A stretch of DNA of 64,000 bases. Origin: Glebionis coronaria (taxonomy: Eukaryota; Streptophyta; Magnoliopsida; Asterales; Asteraceae). The stretch spans positions 216,550,592 through 216,614,591 of the forward strand of contig CM046882.1 of NCBI GenBank assembly GCA_025667525.1. Reading direction: 5' to 3'. Positions 43,560 to 56,700 of this stretch are shown here, piece by piece. The notes beneath the pieces were generated by a model. It saw only the letters and a program-made list of their open reading frames with translations, did not search any database and was not told where the DNA came from. Within the stretch, counting starts at the first letter, position 1; each line of letters opens with the position of its first letter. A program made the position numbers and the translations under genes.

Positions 43560-44980
43560 CTAGGCTTAAGCACATGAAGAAAAGGAACATGGTCTAATGG
43601 CTCTTTCTCATGGAGACACTTAGGTACATCCTTGTTCTAAAGATTTTGTTCTTAAGTTTAATAGTCTTAAAGTAGAACTAGAAGAACAATATCAAAAGGT
43701 TAACACATGTACTGTAGAGGTAAATGCTTTTAAACATAAGTTAGAAGCAAATGTAGTTTTGTATAAAAAAGGTCAGCAAAACTATGATGAGAAAATCAGG
43801 ATTTTGACTCTTCGAATGAGAGAGAAAGATATAGCTATGCAATACTTTGAAAAACAACTTGTAAAAGTTACAAAAAAATGAAGTTTTAAAATCTAGTTTA
43901 TTTAATGAAAGAGAAGCTATTAAAAACTCGCAAAAATCTACAAAAGGCACTGGAAAGCTAATAAATTCTCAAATGGGTTATTATGAGAAAACATGCTTGG
44001 GGTACATAGATGATCAACCTGGGATAACTCTGACTGACAAGGACTTGTCAAAAACTATATTTGAAAGTTCTAGTGATTCAGAGAATGTTCCTGAGAATGA
44101 TAGATATGCTGAAGGGATGAAAGCAGTTCCTCCACCATTATCAGGATATACATGCCCCTAAATAATGATAAAAGTGTAGAGTTAGATGAATCAAAATCTA
44201 TCTATGGTAAAAAAATCTAATGGTTCAGATTCATACTCTAGAAACTACACTTCTTGCACCTTTTACTCTAGTATATTGACCTAGGGAGAACCTATAATGA
44301 CTAAAAAGGTTGGCTATCCACCTCTTATGATCACCTTTGTGCCCGAGGGATGCATGCCTTCACCTAGTTCTACTTCTAAGCCAGTGAAATCTCCTAGGAA
44401 GGCAATAGATAGCAATGCAAAACATCATGGTAGCATTAAAAGAGGAGGACTAGGTTTTGAGAACACTAGGACAGATTTACCTTTTGGATCTTCTTTGAAA
44501 AGAAGAGGATGTTTTGTATGTGGTGGCTTAAGTCATTTTATCAAACACTGTATTGTGCATGAAGATAAAATTTCTAGACAAAAGGCTGATAAAATATTCA
44601 TCATGAGAAATCATGAGAAAGGTGCACAAAGTAAAAGTGCACAAGGTAAGAATGCATAGGGTAAAGGGCAAGTGAGACCAAAGGATGTTAAATCTATATG
44701 AGGTTATGCACAAAAGGTGAATAAGCAAAACAAGACCAATAGAGTTAGTCACCCGCATACCAATAGAGACTTTATACCCAGAGTAGTATTTAAGAAACAA
44801 GGTCTAATACCTTTAAGGTCAAGTTCTCCAAGTACCGGCAGACCAAAGTCTGCTACTACCGTTGGACCAAATACAAGTACAGCTGGTCAAAAATCTAGAA
44901 ACCCAAAGTCACACACTCCTGTGAAGAACTTATTTTACATCACTAGGAGGTATACAGATAAGTTCAAAGCATAGAACCCT
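43560..44980 (+). pseudogene. Copia C gag-to-protease linker with second zinc knuckle
   Basis: A coiled-coil-like stretch (about 43660-43960), an acidic segment, then CFVCGGLSHFIKHC (about 44512-44555), a second CCHC, and a Lys/Thr/Ser-rich tail (VGPNTSTAGQKS). Sirevirus-like polyproteins that I recall have this long linker before protease; element A shows the same order. Stops and frameshifts interrupt it. Confidence 0.6.
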
Positions 44981-45179
44981 AACCCTATACAAATGTGGAA
45001 GCCAATAGGTCCAAAGAAGGTCACGGATGTAACCACTCCTAATGCTTTTTATTGGCCTTCTAGAACTATGAAATTCAAGGTGTTTGTAGCCTTACTAGAA
45101 AGACTACTAATCAAACACTTAAGTATGTTGGCTGCACCAGATCCAAACCTAATGTGGCTTGGGTCTCCGTTAAAACTAA

Positions 45180-48100
45180 TTTGGTTTTTACTTATGCAGG
45201 AGCATCTAATCAATGAATTGAAGGATAAAGGAATAGTAGACAGTGGATGCTCAAGGCACATGACAGGGAACAAAGACTATCTTGCTGAATTTGAAGAATT
45301 CAAAGGTGGACTAGTAGCCTTCGGTGGAAGTAAAGGTAGAATTACTGGAAAAGAAAAGATCAATATAGGAAGGTTGGAGTTCGAAGAAGTGTTATTTGTA
45401 AAGGAGTTGAATGAATTCAACCTTTTCTCTGTTTCACAAATGTGTGATAAAAACAAGGTACTATTCATAGATACAGATTGTATGGTGCTCTCTTTGGATT
45501 TTGAGATGCCTAAGGAGTCTCAAATACTGCTCAAAGTACCCAGGAAAAAAAAATAAGTACATCGTCAATCTCCATACTATTGTTCCAACATGTTGTATTA
45601 GATGTTTGTTAGCTAAAGCTTCTAGTGATGAGTCTAATTTGTGGCATAGGAGGCTAGGTCATGTGAACTTTAAGAATTTAAACAAAATGGTAAAGGGAAA
45701 TTTAGTTAGAGGTTTACCTACAAAGTATTTTTAAAATGACCTTACATGTGTTGCTTGTCAGAAGGGTAACCAACCAAGACTGACAATTCAGTGACTAAAC
45801 CCTTGCAACTCTTACATATGGAATTATTTGGTCCAGTTTCTGTTAGGAGTATTAGTCACAAGACCTTTTGCCTAGTTATAACTGATGATTTTAGCATATT
45901 TAGTTGGGTTTTCTTTATGTTACATAAGAATGAAACCAATGAATTACTCAAAGACTTTGTTACATTAGTTGAAAACCAATTCACTAAACAAGTTTTGAGC
46001 ATTACGACAGATAATGGGAGAGAATTCAAGAATTCTGAAATTGATGAATTTTGTAGGTGTAAAGGGATCAAGAGACAATTTATTAATCCCAAGACTCCAT
46101 AACAAAATGGAGTGGTTGAGAGGAAGAATAGGACACTAATTGAGGCTGTTAGAACTATGCTAGCTGATTCACTTTTGCCTAATACATTTTGGGCCGATGT
46201 AATCAACACTGCATGCTATGTGCTTAATAGAGTTTTAGTAACCAAGCCTCATAAAAAAGCACCTTATGAACTTCTAACTGGCACTAGGTCAACCACAAGT
46301 CACTTAAGACCTTTTGGGTGTCATGTTTCAATATGGAACACTCTTGATCAGTTGGGAAAGTTTGATTAAAAATCTGATTCAGGATACCTAGTGGAGTATT
46401 CTCTACAAAGTAGAGCATATAGGGTTTACAATTTGGCATCAGGAAAGGTAGAAGAGAATACCCATGTCAATTTCTTAGAGAATAATCCTAATGTCCCACG
46501 ATTAGGTTATGCTTGGATGTTTGATTTGGATTATCTGACCAACTCCATGAATTACTATTCTATGCAAAAAGACTGTCAAACTAACAATGCAGGTGAAGAG
46601 ACTACTACCATAAGCACAAGTACTCAAGAAGAGAATTCCTCTACATCAGACACTAGGGGTGATGATGATGATGCTCATATCTATGTACTAGTTTTGCCTC
46701 CTGTCTCACCTACATTTCCAAGCCTAACACAGAAGCAACTAGTAATACCAAGTGATGATCAAGCCTCACATGCAGAACTTCAGAGGCTTATGGATCAAGA
46801 GAAGGATGCTACAGCTAAGGCTAAGCATATTAGAGAAGAACCCTTAAAACACAGATCTTAGCGGTACATATGCAAACTAGCGGTACTTCACCCCCAAGTA
46901 CTGTTGATCAAAATTATACAAATATTTTTGATTCTCTAGAAGTCTTTCATCAGTCTATGGATGATGAAGATGCTTATGCTAGTCTAAAGGAAGGAATATT
47001 CTCAAAATCTTCCTATGATGAGCAGGGTGTAGTGACTGATTTTAACAATATGGAAACCGTTATACCCGTTAGTCCTATTCACACTCATAAAGTCAACACC
47101 AACCATCCTATAGCTTAAATCATTAGAGATTGAAAGTCTGTTGTGCAAACAAGAAGATAAGTTAAAGCTAGCACTAAAACCCATGCACTTGTGAGCTATG
47201 TCAAGCAACAACAGAGAATAAATCATAAAGATACTCAACATTGTATGTTTTCTTGTTTTCTATCACAAGTAGAGCCTAAGAATATTTCTCAAGAACTTGG
47301 AGAAGAAAGTTGTGTGGATCCTATGTAAGAAGAGCTTATGCACTTTAAATTACAAAAGGTTTGGATTCTTGTTCAACTACCATCTAGAAAGAGAGTAATT
47401 GGTATAAGGTGGGTTTTTAGAAACAAGAAGGATGAAAGAAGTGTTGTTGTTAGGAATAAGGATAGACTTGTTGCCCAAGGATTTAGACAGGTAGAAGGGA
47501 TATACTATGATGAGGTTTTTGCACCAGTGGTATGAATAGAAGCCATTAGGTTATTATTGACCTTTGCATCATATATGGGTTTTATAGTCTATCAAATGGA
47601 TGTGAAATGTGCTTTTCTCTATGGCACTATTTCTGAGGAGGTATATGTATCACAACTTCCAGGTTTTGTAGATCTTAAATTCCCCAACAGAGTCTACAAA
47701 GTTATCAAAGCTCTTTATGATCTTCATCAAGCTCCTGGAGCATGGTATGCAACTCTGTCCAATTTTCTTTTGGAACATGGATATAGGACATGGACCATTG
47801 ACAAGACTCTTTTCATCAGGAAGAATGCCAAGGACATCATCTTAGTACAAGTGTATGTGGATGACATTATTTTCGGTTCAACCAAGAAGTCATGGTGTGA
47901 AGAGTTTGAAGCTTTGATGAAAGGAAGGTTTTAGATGAGTTTTATGGGAGAGCTTACTTTCTTTTTAGGACTACAAGTTAAACAAAGGAAAGATAGAATA
48001 TTTATCTGTCAAGATAAATATGTTGCTAAAATCTTGAAGAAATTTTCAAGTATGGATACAAGAAGTAAAAGTACACCTTTTGAAGCAAAGAAGTATTTTT

Positions 48101-48774
48101 CAAAAGATGAACATGGTGCAGATGTGGATTTTTACTTATATAGGTCTATGATTGTGTCACTTATGTATCTTATTGCTTGTAGGCCAGATATCATGTTTGA
48201 TGTATGTGCTTGTTTAAGGTTTCAAGTCAATCCAAAGGTTTCACATCTACATGCTGTGAAAAGAATCTTCAAATATCTTAAAGGACAACCTAATTTAGGT
48301 TTATGGTATCCTAGAGACTCTACCTTTGATTTGGAAGCTTAATCAGATAGTGATTATGCTGGAGCTAATCATGATAGGAAGTCCATAAAAGGAGGTTGTC
48401 AATTCCTAGGAAGAAGACTTATTTCTTGGAATTGTAAGAAGCAAACCATTGTTGCCACTTCTACTATTGAAGATGAATATATGGATGCTGCTCGTTGTTG
48501 TGGACAAGTACTTTGGATTTAGAATTAGATGTTAGATTATGGTCTCAATTTTATAAATACTAAAATCTACATTGACAATGAAAGCACTATATGCATTGTC
48601 AAAAATTCATTATTTCACTCCAAAACCAAGCATATTGAAATAAGGCATCACTTCATCAGAGATGCTTATGAAAAAGCTTATTCAGGTTTTAAAGATCCAT
48701 ACATATAACAATGTAGCTGATTTGTTGACCAAGGCGTTTGAAACAAAGAGGTTTGAGTTCTTGGTAACACTTAT
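45180..48774 (+). pseudogene. Copia C protease-integrase-RT-RNase H
   Basis: Protease IVDSGCSRHMTGNKDYL near 45235. GAG-pre-integrase zinc-binding part LWHRRLGHVNFKNLNKMV near 45640 and CVACQKG. Integrase from 45791: catalytic first Asp replaced (HMELFGP for HMDLFGP), TDNGREFKN, and ERKNRTLIEA. Reverse transcriptase 47338-47930 has WVFRNKKDERS, YQMDVKCAFLYG and intact VYVDDIIFGS. RNase H 48330-48774 has SDSDYAGANHDRKS, ISWNCKKQTIVA and HHFIRDA. At least ten in-frame stops (for example 45733, 46101, 46367, 47336, 47533, 47933, 48340) plus frameshifts. No active product. Confidence 0.85.
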
Positions 48775-48805
48775 TGGTATGCTCAATCAATAATTGCTGC
48801 ATATG

Positions 48806-48820
48806 TTAAGGGGAGGATAC
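48806..48820 (+). other. Internal polypurine tract of copia C
   Basis: TTAAGGGGAGGATAC just after the RNase H end and before the third ORF. Comparable tracts occur in A (57311-57342) and B (near 62680). Confidence 0.6.
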
Positions 48821-49201
48821 TAGTGTAAAATAATTATGTTTATTCTATTGTATAGTGTTTGCAGTTGTTTGTGATGTGATTACAGGTTTAATAGATAAAG
48901 GTAAAAAAGGATACAACGATAGTGGAATGCATGTACCGGTAACTATCTTTGAGGTACCATTTTGGAAACCAAGTACCGCTAGGCATATTTAAAGTACCGC
49001 GTATATTCCATGTACCGCTATTTGTCCATTGTTGGAAGTACCGTTGGAGGGTCTATTTTGTAAAATTGGTGGTTTCTTCGTGCTTTGATTTTCTTCCCAT
49101 ATATAAACCAACTCCAATTACATAACTGATTCACCTAATCCTTTTATTTTTAACCTCGAATCTATAACCATAATTCTTATCTACGATCATCAAAAACAAC
49201 A

Positions 49202-50412
49202 ATGGATTCTCTACAAGTTATCTCTAAGCACAATCAAGTCGCGAAGCTTATTTAGAATGTTACTTCACAAGGTTTTCATGAGATGCTTGATATCCTTTTC
49301 AGAAGTCACATACAATATTCTTTAACTGTCAAATATTTACAAGATGCTATGATTCTGTAGATCAAAAGATTGAGAAGTTGTATGCCAAGATCAAGAAGCT
49401 AAGGAGGAGAGTAAATCCATGGATCAGGCATCAAAATTCAATTCATAAGGCTCAGTTGATGCAGCAAAAGCAGAAACTCATAGAATTCAAAAGGAAACAA
49501 CTAAAAGCATCCAAAAAGGGGAGGAAATCATAGGAAGCATGATCTTCTTCTAGTATTCAGGCTAAGATAAGGGAAGAAGAAAACTTTGAGGGGAGGAATT
49601 TTTATGATGATATGAGTGATGGTTTTGAACATTTTGTGGATGATATAAACATGGAAGATCATCCATCATCATTTGAAGAAAATGTGGTTACACCAACTGT
49701 GTTAATTCCACAACAAGATGTTGAAGCCATGGAAGAAGAAACAAATCAACCACAACAATAATCTCCACCACCACAACAGCAGGTGGTTTCAGAAGCTAAT
49801 TGGGAAAGGTTCTATTAAAATCTTGAATAAATTGATCACAGTTTTCCAATTATTGCATCTCAACAACAACAGAAGACACAGCCACATCCAAAGAATGAAA
49901 CAAAGAAGGGTGATGGGTCTAATAAAACTGAATAGTTGGAGAATGAGAAGACATCTTCTGATGAAAAGAAGGTAACTGAAAATACCATGGTGGTAGATGA
50001 TAAAGAAGTGTCTAGTACTAGTGAAACAAGTACTGCTGACCCAAGTATCGTCAAGCCTAGTGGAAGTACCGTTCCAGGTGTAGGTACTGTTGGTCAAAGA
50101 TCTTCACTACCAACTTCTAAAGAAAGTTCTACTCCATCTTTTGGAGAGGATGAGACTTTAGCAAACCTATTGCTTAGTCTAAGATAGAAGAGTTCAGTAG
50201 AGAAAGCGGAACAAGAAGAGGTTGAAAGCAAGACACATGCAGATGTTGTGACAGCTCAAGTAACTTCAACAACTAAGCCACAACAAGAACAGGTTGAGGA
50301 TCCACAAATACAACAACAACTAGTAGAACAACGTAATGTTTCCAGTAAAGTCTAAGATAAAGGCAAGAAAGTAAAGACTTCACAGCCTGCTACTAAAGGC
50401 GTTGTCATACCA
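49202..50412 (+). pseudogene. Copia C third ORF, decayed and interrupted by element A
   Basis: Begins MDSLQVISKHNQVAKLI, stop, NVTSQGF then LDILFRSHIQYSLTV, corresponding to IIEFIEPSNLRYAFTV of A and MVAYLNASPLRYALSH of B. After a gap the frame has a basic coiled-coil-like part (KIKKLRRRVNPWIRH), an acidic part and a Gln/Ser/Thr-rich tail with family motifs encoding ST-V/G repeats (50030-50090). Open piece 49936-50187. Element A enters after KTSQPATKGVVIPC. No signal peptide or membrane segment seen. Confidence 0.6.
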
Positions 50413-50415
50413 TGT

Positions 50416-50890
50416 TGTTAGGACCTTTGGAATAGTTATTTGTAATAGGTATACTAGGAGGTATGTAGTTCCTCCTGGTCCTAGTAGTAGTAGAAGCAAC
50501 ACGTGCTCCTGGTCTTTAGAAAGTCAAACTTTATTATTTTGAGTAGTTTGTTAGGATATGCATGAGATATGTTAGGAAAGGATATGCATATCAGAATTAC
50601 ACGTTTTGGTTTAATGATGTATTAGGGTTTCCTTGTAGTATAAAAGGAACCTTAGGCAGAAGGGTTAGACACACCTTCATCAAACATTATTCTAGTTCAT
50701 ATTAATATTAGAAATCCTTAGTAAAGGATCAAGTCATTATAGTTATTTTGTTTCTTCTTGTTCATAGTATTTGTATTCCGCACTTATACTGTGTTATTCA
50801 TCTAGAGTCTCTCTTTGAATAGACTTGTGACTACAGAAGTCGTTCACCATCCTTAACTGGCTGCAAGATCCACATCTAGTGGACCCAACA
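50416..50890 (+). repeat. 5' LTR of copia A (about 475 bp)
   Basis: Starts TGTTAGGACC (50416; an alternative start three bases earlier gives TGTTGTTAGG) and ends GGACCCAACA. Contains ACTAGGAG (50453), GTCCTAGTAG (50479) and ATCTAGTGG (about 50874), variants of the family motif. Confidence 0.75.
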
Positions 50891-50892
50891 AG

Positions 50893-50905
50893 TGGTATCA
50901 AGGCC
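50893..50905 (+). other. Primer-binding site of copia A
   Basis: TGGTATCAAGGCC, a near match to the tRNA-Met complement, two bases after the LTR. Confidence 0.8.
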
Positions 50906-50966
50906 TCGGAGAGTCTCTGCTCAAGAAGAATCATTTTTTTCTTATTACTAACATCTTTGTTTAATC

Positions 50967-52320
50967 ATGTATGCCTCTAGTTCCACTCAAACAGGAGAAG
51001 ATAGCACCCCTAAAACACAGAAACCTCAGCAGATCGTTGCTACGGTTTCCAATACTAATGGAAAATTTCCTCTTTTGAAAAAGGATGAGTATGATAGCTG
51101 GGCAATGAAGATGGAATGCTGGATCACCAACACTGATCTAGACCTTTGGAAAATTATTCAGAATGGGAACAGTAAGAGGTTTACTGGAAGAGACAAGAAT
51201 GGTAATATCATCCTTATTGATCCTAAAACTCATGAAGAAATCACAACTGTTCAAAAGGAGATAAAAGCAAAAACTATTTTGCTTCAGTCTCTTCCTGATG
51301 ATCACATGGGTGATTTTTATCACTTGGATGATGCTAGAGATATTTGGAATGGAGTAAAACCAAGGTTTGGAGGGAATGATGAATCAAAGAAAATGCGTAG
51401 ATCCATGCTGAGAGATGAATTCACAGAATTCAAGATCTTTGAAACTGAAGGCATTCATCAAGGGTATGATAGGTTCTAAAAGATACTTAGCTAGTTGAAT
51501 CAACTCAGGTCTAAACCTGACAATGGAGATATGAATGCCAGGATTCTTAGAGCTTTACCTTACTCATGGAATCAGGTAGTAATCTCTCTCAAAGCAAAAG
51601 GTGGCCTTGACTATCTTAATTTTGATGATCTGTTTTATAAGCTCAAACCTTTAAGCATCATGTGAAAGGATACTCAAGTGATTATTTTCCTACTCCGACT
51701 AACTCTACTTTTGTGAGTTCCATGGGATTTAGTCCCATGTCTTATTCTAGTAGCCCAAGCTATACTGTGTCTTCTCAGCATACTTCTACTCCTGAACCAA
51801 AAGCCAAGTCTGGTAGCATGGTTGAAGTTGTTCTTCACTCTTTTGTTACTGATGTTGATCCACAACATCAGCTTGCTTTTGATGACTTCAAACAGGTTGA
51901 TAAACTTGACCTGGATGAAATGTATCTCAAGTGGCAGATGGCCATGCTCACTCTCCGGGTTCACAAGTTTGAGAAGAAAGTCGGTCGAAAGTTTAACTAC
52001 AACCCAAGAGAGCCAGCAAGGTTTGATAGAAGAAAGGTTAGATGCTATAACTGCCAGTAGCAAGGTCACTTTGCTAGGGAATGCCCTAACAAGAATGACC
52101 AGGAGAAGAACAGGTATTCAGCCTTCAAGGTTCAGGAGGTCAAGGATGACAAGAAATCTTTGGTGTCTGTTGACTCTATGGTTAACTAGAGTGATCATCA
52201 GAATGCTACCTTGGAAACAGCTGAACCTTCTACTGACGTGTTTGTAATGGTTGATGGGAATCTGTCTGATGCAGAGGAAGTAGAAGAATTTGCTCTTATG
52301 GGCATCTCACCTCAGGTATA
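50967..52320 (+). pseudogene. Copia A gag
   Basis: Start MYASSSTQTGEDST. Capsid GKFPLLKKDEYDSWAMKMECWI, LWKIIQNGN, VKPRFGGNDESKKMRRSML, FETEGIHQGYDRF then a stop at about 51477. The frame continues LNQLRSKPDNGDMNARILRALP and WQMAMLTLRVHKFEKKVGRKF. A CCHC knuckle CYNCQ, stop, QGHFARECPNK lies near 52042-52090, with CAG to TAG in the middle. Open pieces: 50967-51479 and 51662-52060. Confidence 0.85.
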
Positions 52321-52360
52321 AAATTGCCCTCTTGGATGTCATGATAAAAATTCAGAACTG

Positions 52361-53509
52361 TTGTCTCAATATAGTGAATTAAATGAACAAAATGATAAGT
52401 ATTTTTTAGATGTTCAAGCATATAAGAATTCTTTAAAAACATTGGAACAACAAAAGAGGTGGCTTCAAGATACTCAACGTGAGTATGAGGATAAAATTAG
52501 AATTCTGAACATTGATTTAGAAAACACCACCAATATGCTTAAATACACAGAAAAAGTAAAAGATGACAGTATCAAGGATAAGCAAGACATGCAAAAAAAA
52601 TTGGATGCTACACTTTTAAGATTTGAAAAATGGAAAAATGCACCTAAGAATCTTTCAAAGTTAATTGATAGTAGCATGTCTGGTAGGACTAAGAGAGGTT
52701 TAGGATTTGATAAATATATTGATTCAGAAGATGTGTTTGATTTATCTTTTTCAAGTGTCTTTGATCCTGACAAGGAGGATGAGCGAAAATATAGCTACAA
52801 TAGGTTTCAACCAGCTGCAACAATGCATGTTGTCCCTTCACCTCTTACAGGCACTTTTATGCCCATATCTAGGCATACTGACTTAGATGGATCATAGATG
52901 CATGAGTCTCCAAAAAGCTCTACTAATACTAATGACTTTGTCTCTTGTACTTTCAGTGACAAAGCCAGTGACTCTACATCCTGTGGTTCAAGTAAAGAGT
53001 CAAGACCAACAAGCTCCAAGACAAATGACCCTGCTACTACTAGTTCTATGAAGAGTGAGAAGAGAGTTGCTTCTACTTCAACTGTGTCTAGTTCTATTTT
53101 ATTGAGTCCTAGGAATGTTGATTTTCCTAGAATTGTGTGTAATAAATTTAGCAGTATGAAACAATGTCATTTGAATAAAAGGTCGTTTAAAACATGCTTT
53201 GTTTGTGGAAGTAAATTTCATTTGATTATAGATTGTGATTTTTATGATCAACCTCCTTCTGTTTATCAAGCTTATCCTGCTCCTGGTCCACCAGGAGTTG
53301 CTCTATATTCTTCTAGAAGACTAAACCCATGTGCCCAATCTTATTCTTCTTCTAGAAGTACCTCTCCATTAGCTTATGATCATTGGAGAAACAATGGATT
53401 TACCTATAATAGACCAACCAGCAACTATTTTCATAACTTTAATCAGAATTATGCTTTTAATTTCAGACCAAATGTATTTTGGGTTGGGAAATTTGGGTAC
53501 TGTTGTTAA
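52361..53509 (+). pseudogene. Copia A linker: coiled coil and second zinc knuckle
   Basis: 52361-52897 is a coiled-coil-like segment (LEQQKRWLQDTQREYEDKI, KDKQDMQKKLDATLLRFEKW). After a stop at 52895, 52898-53509 is Ser/Thr rich and carries CFVCGSKFHLIIDCDFYD near 53200, where the usual His spacing is kept. Same order as in element C. Role in these families is not known to me; possibly RNA binding or particle structure. Confidence 0.6.
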
Positions 53510-53729
53510 GCCCTCAGCAGGTTGTTCTTGGTCAAACAATAACATCCATATGATGAATAGGAAACCTAAGAACAACAGTGGATCTCATCAATCTTCTTGG
53601 CTATATATAAAGGATCCACAAGGCAGACTCAAACATGAAAAGGTCTGGTTCCCCTTAAGACACTAACTTTTGTATATATATTTTCTTGTTGTTGTAGGTT
53701 ACTCCATACCAAGATCCTACTCTAGGAAT

Positions 53730-56700
53730 AGTTGATAGTGGATGCTCTAGAAGCAAGATAGGGAATAAAGGACTTTTATCTAACTTTGTACCATTTCAAG
53801 GTGGAAAGGTCTACTTTGGAGGTGGTGAAGGAAGGATCTCTAGCAAAGGGACGATACAAACACCTAACCTTAATTTTGAGTAGGTCTACTATGTGGAAGC
53901 ACTTCACCACTTCAACTTGATCTTTGTATCCTTTATTTGTGACAAGAAGCAGTTCGTCCTCTTTACAAATACTGATGCACTGGTGTTATCCAAAAACATT
54001 AAGCTCCCGGATCACTCTTAAGCTCTACTCAAAATCCCTAGAAGACACAATCTCTATAGTATCAAGCTGGATGAAGTTAATCCTACTGGTCAATTAGCTT
54101 GTTTGCTTGCTAAAGCCTCAGAAGATGAAGCCACTAAATGGCACAGAAGGATGGGACATGTAAACTTCAAGACCATTAAAAAATTAGCAAATATGTACTT
54201 GGTCTCTGGTTTACCTCCTAAAACTTTCAGAAATGACATAAATTGCCTTGCATGCAGCAATGGCAAACAACATAAAGCATCCTTTAAGGCCATTACTGCT
54301 CTCAGTCTCGTAACTGAATCATTGCAGCTACTACACATGGATTTATTTGGTACTACATCCATTAGGAGCATTGACCACAAACAATACTGTCTTGTGGTAA
54401 CTGACGGGTATAGCAGGTTTACGTAGGTTTTCTTTCTGGCCGCCAAAAATGAGACCTACTCAATTCTCAAGGACTTCATCACACTCATTCAAATCAGTTG
54501 TCCAATAAGGTGAAATGTATCCGATGTGACAATGGAATAGAATTCAAAAATGCGGACCTCATAGCACTTCGCAATTCCAAAGGTATCAAAAGAGATTATA
54601 GTGCTGCACGGACTCCTCAACAGAATGGTGTTGTAGAAAGGAAAAACAGGACTGTAATAGAATCTGCGAGAACCATGCTTGCAGAATCTAAGCTTCCTAC
54701 TATGTTTTGGACAGAATCTGTCAATACTGCAAGTTATGTGTTAAATAGGGTTTCAATTACCAATCCACATAAGAAAACTCCCTATGAGCTACTCACATCT
54801 AACGTACCTAGCATTGCTAATTTGAAGCCATTTGGTTATCCTGTCACCATTCTGAATACTAGTGACTATTTGGGGAAGTTTGATGGCAAGGCAGATGAAG
54901 GATACATAGTGGGATATTTAGCTCATTCTCGTGCCTATCGTGTCTATAATCTCCATGCCAAGCGTATCATAGAAACTATTAATCTCAGGTACTTTGAGGA
55001 GAAAACAAACATCCAAGGCAAAGGTCCTGAATGGTATTTAGATCTTGATTATCTTAATGACTCATTGGGATATTTTCGTTTCAAAACTAACCAAGATGCA
55101 GATCCACAAGTGTTTGCTACTTCTAGTATAGGTGCTCATTCTAGTTTTTCGGACTAAGATGAGGAGGATGATATTTTTGTTGTTCCATCCTATTCCACCA
55201 CAGTCTCTCCGAATACCAATTCTACACCTAGTGTCGCTTCTTCATCAGACATTATGGACTCACAAGGAGCTCTTGACACATTGCTCAAGCAACAACAAGA
55301 TGGTACTACAGGAGTGATCAAGGAGGCTTTTAGTTTCCTTTGAGTACCCGTGTTGTCCAAGTTACTCCTAGTGATCCTAATGTTACTCCTAGTGCAAGTT
55401 TACCACCTATTGGTAGTCTGGTTAGTGATCCAACATCCTCAATTAGATTCTCTAGTCCTTCTGACCATGGAAACTATCAAAAGAAGTCTGCTGCTAAGCT
55501 GGATGATATTCATAAGCAACCAATATAAGGAATTTTCGACTCTGCTTCATATGATGATGACATTGTTGGGGATCTTAATAACTTGGCACCTGAAGTGGAT
55601 GTAGATTCTAATCCTGTTCAACATATGCATAAAGACCATCCTACTACTCAAATCATTGGAGATCCTTGTTCTACTGTCAAGACTCGTCGAATGCATAAGA
55701 AAGCAACGTCTGATCATCATGCTCTTGTGACCTATATTGAGGATCAAAATCGTAATAATCACACGGACTTTCTTCACTGTTTGTTTGCTTGTTTTCTTTC
55801 ACAGGTGGAACCTAGATCAGTCTCTCATGCTCTTGAGGATCAAAGTTGGGTAGAGGCTATGCAGGAGGAGATGCGGCAGTTCTTGTTTCAGAATGTTTGG
55901 ACCCTAGTTGACTTGCCAGATGGAAAGACAGCAATTGGTACCAAATAGATTCTCAAAAACAAGAAAGATGCGAGGGGTATTGTGGTGAGAAATAATGCTA
56001 GGTTGGTTGCACAAGGTCACACACAACTTGAAGGCATTAACTATACTGAAGTTTTCGCTCATGTTGCTAGGATTGAGGTCATTCGTCTGTTTTTGGCTTT
56101 CGCTTCTTATGTTGGCTTTACGGTTTTTCAGATGGATGTCAAGAGTGCATTTTTCTATGGCAAGATTGATGAGGAAGTTTATGTCACTCAACCTAAGGGC
56201 TTTGTGGATCCACTTCATCCCAAGAAAGTTTACAAAGTGGTCAAAGCTCTATATTGACTTCATCAGGCTCCTAGAGCTTGGTATGAGCGTCTTTCCACTT
56301 TTTCGTTAAAGCACGGCTATAGAAGAGGCACTATTGACAAAACACAATTTCTTAAAAGGAATACCAAGGACATCATCCTAGTTCAAGTGTATGTGGACGA
56401 TATTATCTTTGGTTCTACTAAGAAGGAATGGTGTCATCAGGCTCCTAGTGCCATGGGAGAACTTACATTTTTCCTTGGTCTTCAAGTCAAGCAGCAGTCG
56501 GATGGAATCTTTATAAGTCAAGACAAGTATGTTCATGAGATTCTTCAGAAGTTTGATATGGAACCTCTTCGACCAGCAGCAACTGCTTATGAAGTCACTA
56601 AAGTCAAACTCAAGAATGAGCCATATCCTCAGGTATTCACAAGTACAGGTCAATGATTGGCTCACTCATGTATTTGACTGCATCTCGTCCGGATATTATG

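Larger units (their letters stand above)
41648..50412 (+). mobile_element. Sirevirus-like copia element C, interrupted at its 3' end
   Basis: 5' LTR, tRNA-Met primer-binding site, gag, PR-INT-RT-RH (copia order), internal polypurine tract and an extra third ORF, all with multiple stops. Its 3' LTR is not visible because element A inserted in the third ORF. The short motif AAGTACCG(C/T)TAG is scattered through LTR, gag, inter-ORF DNA and third ORF. Confidence 0.85.
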
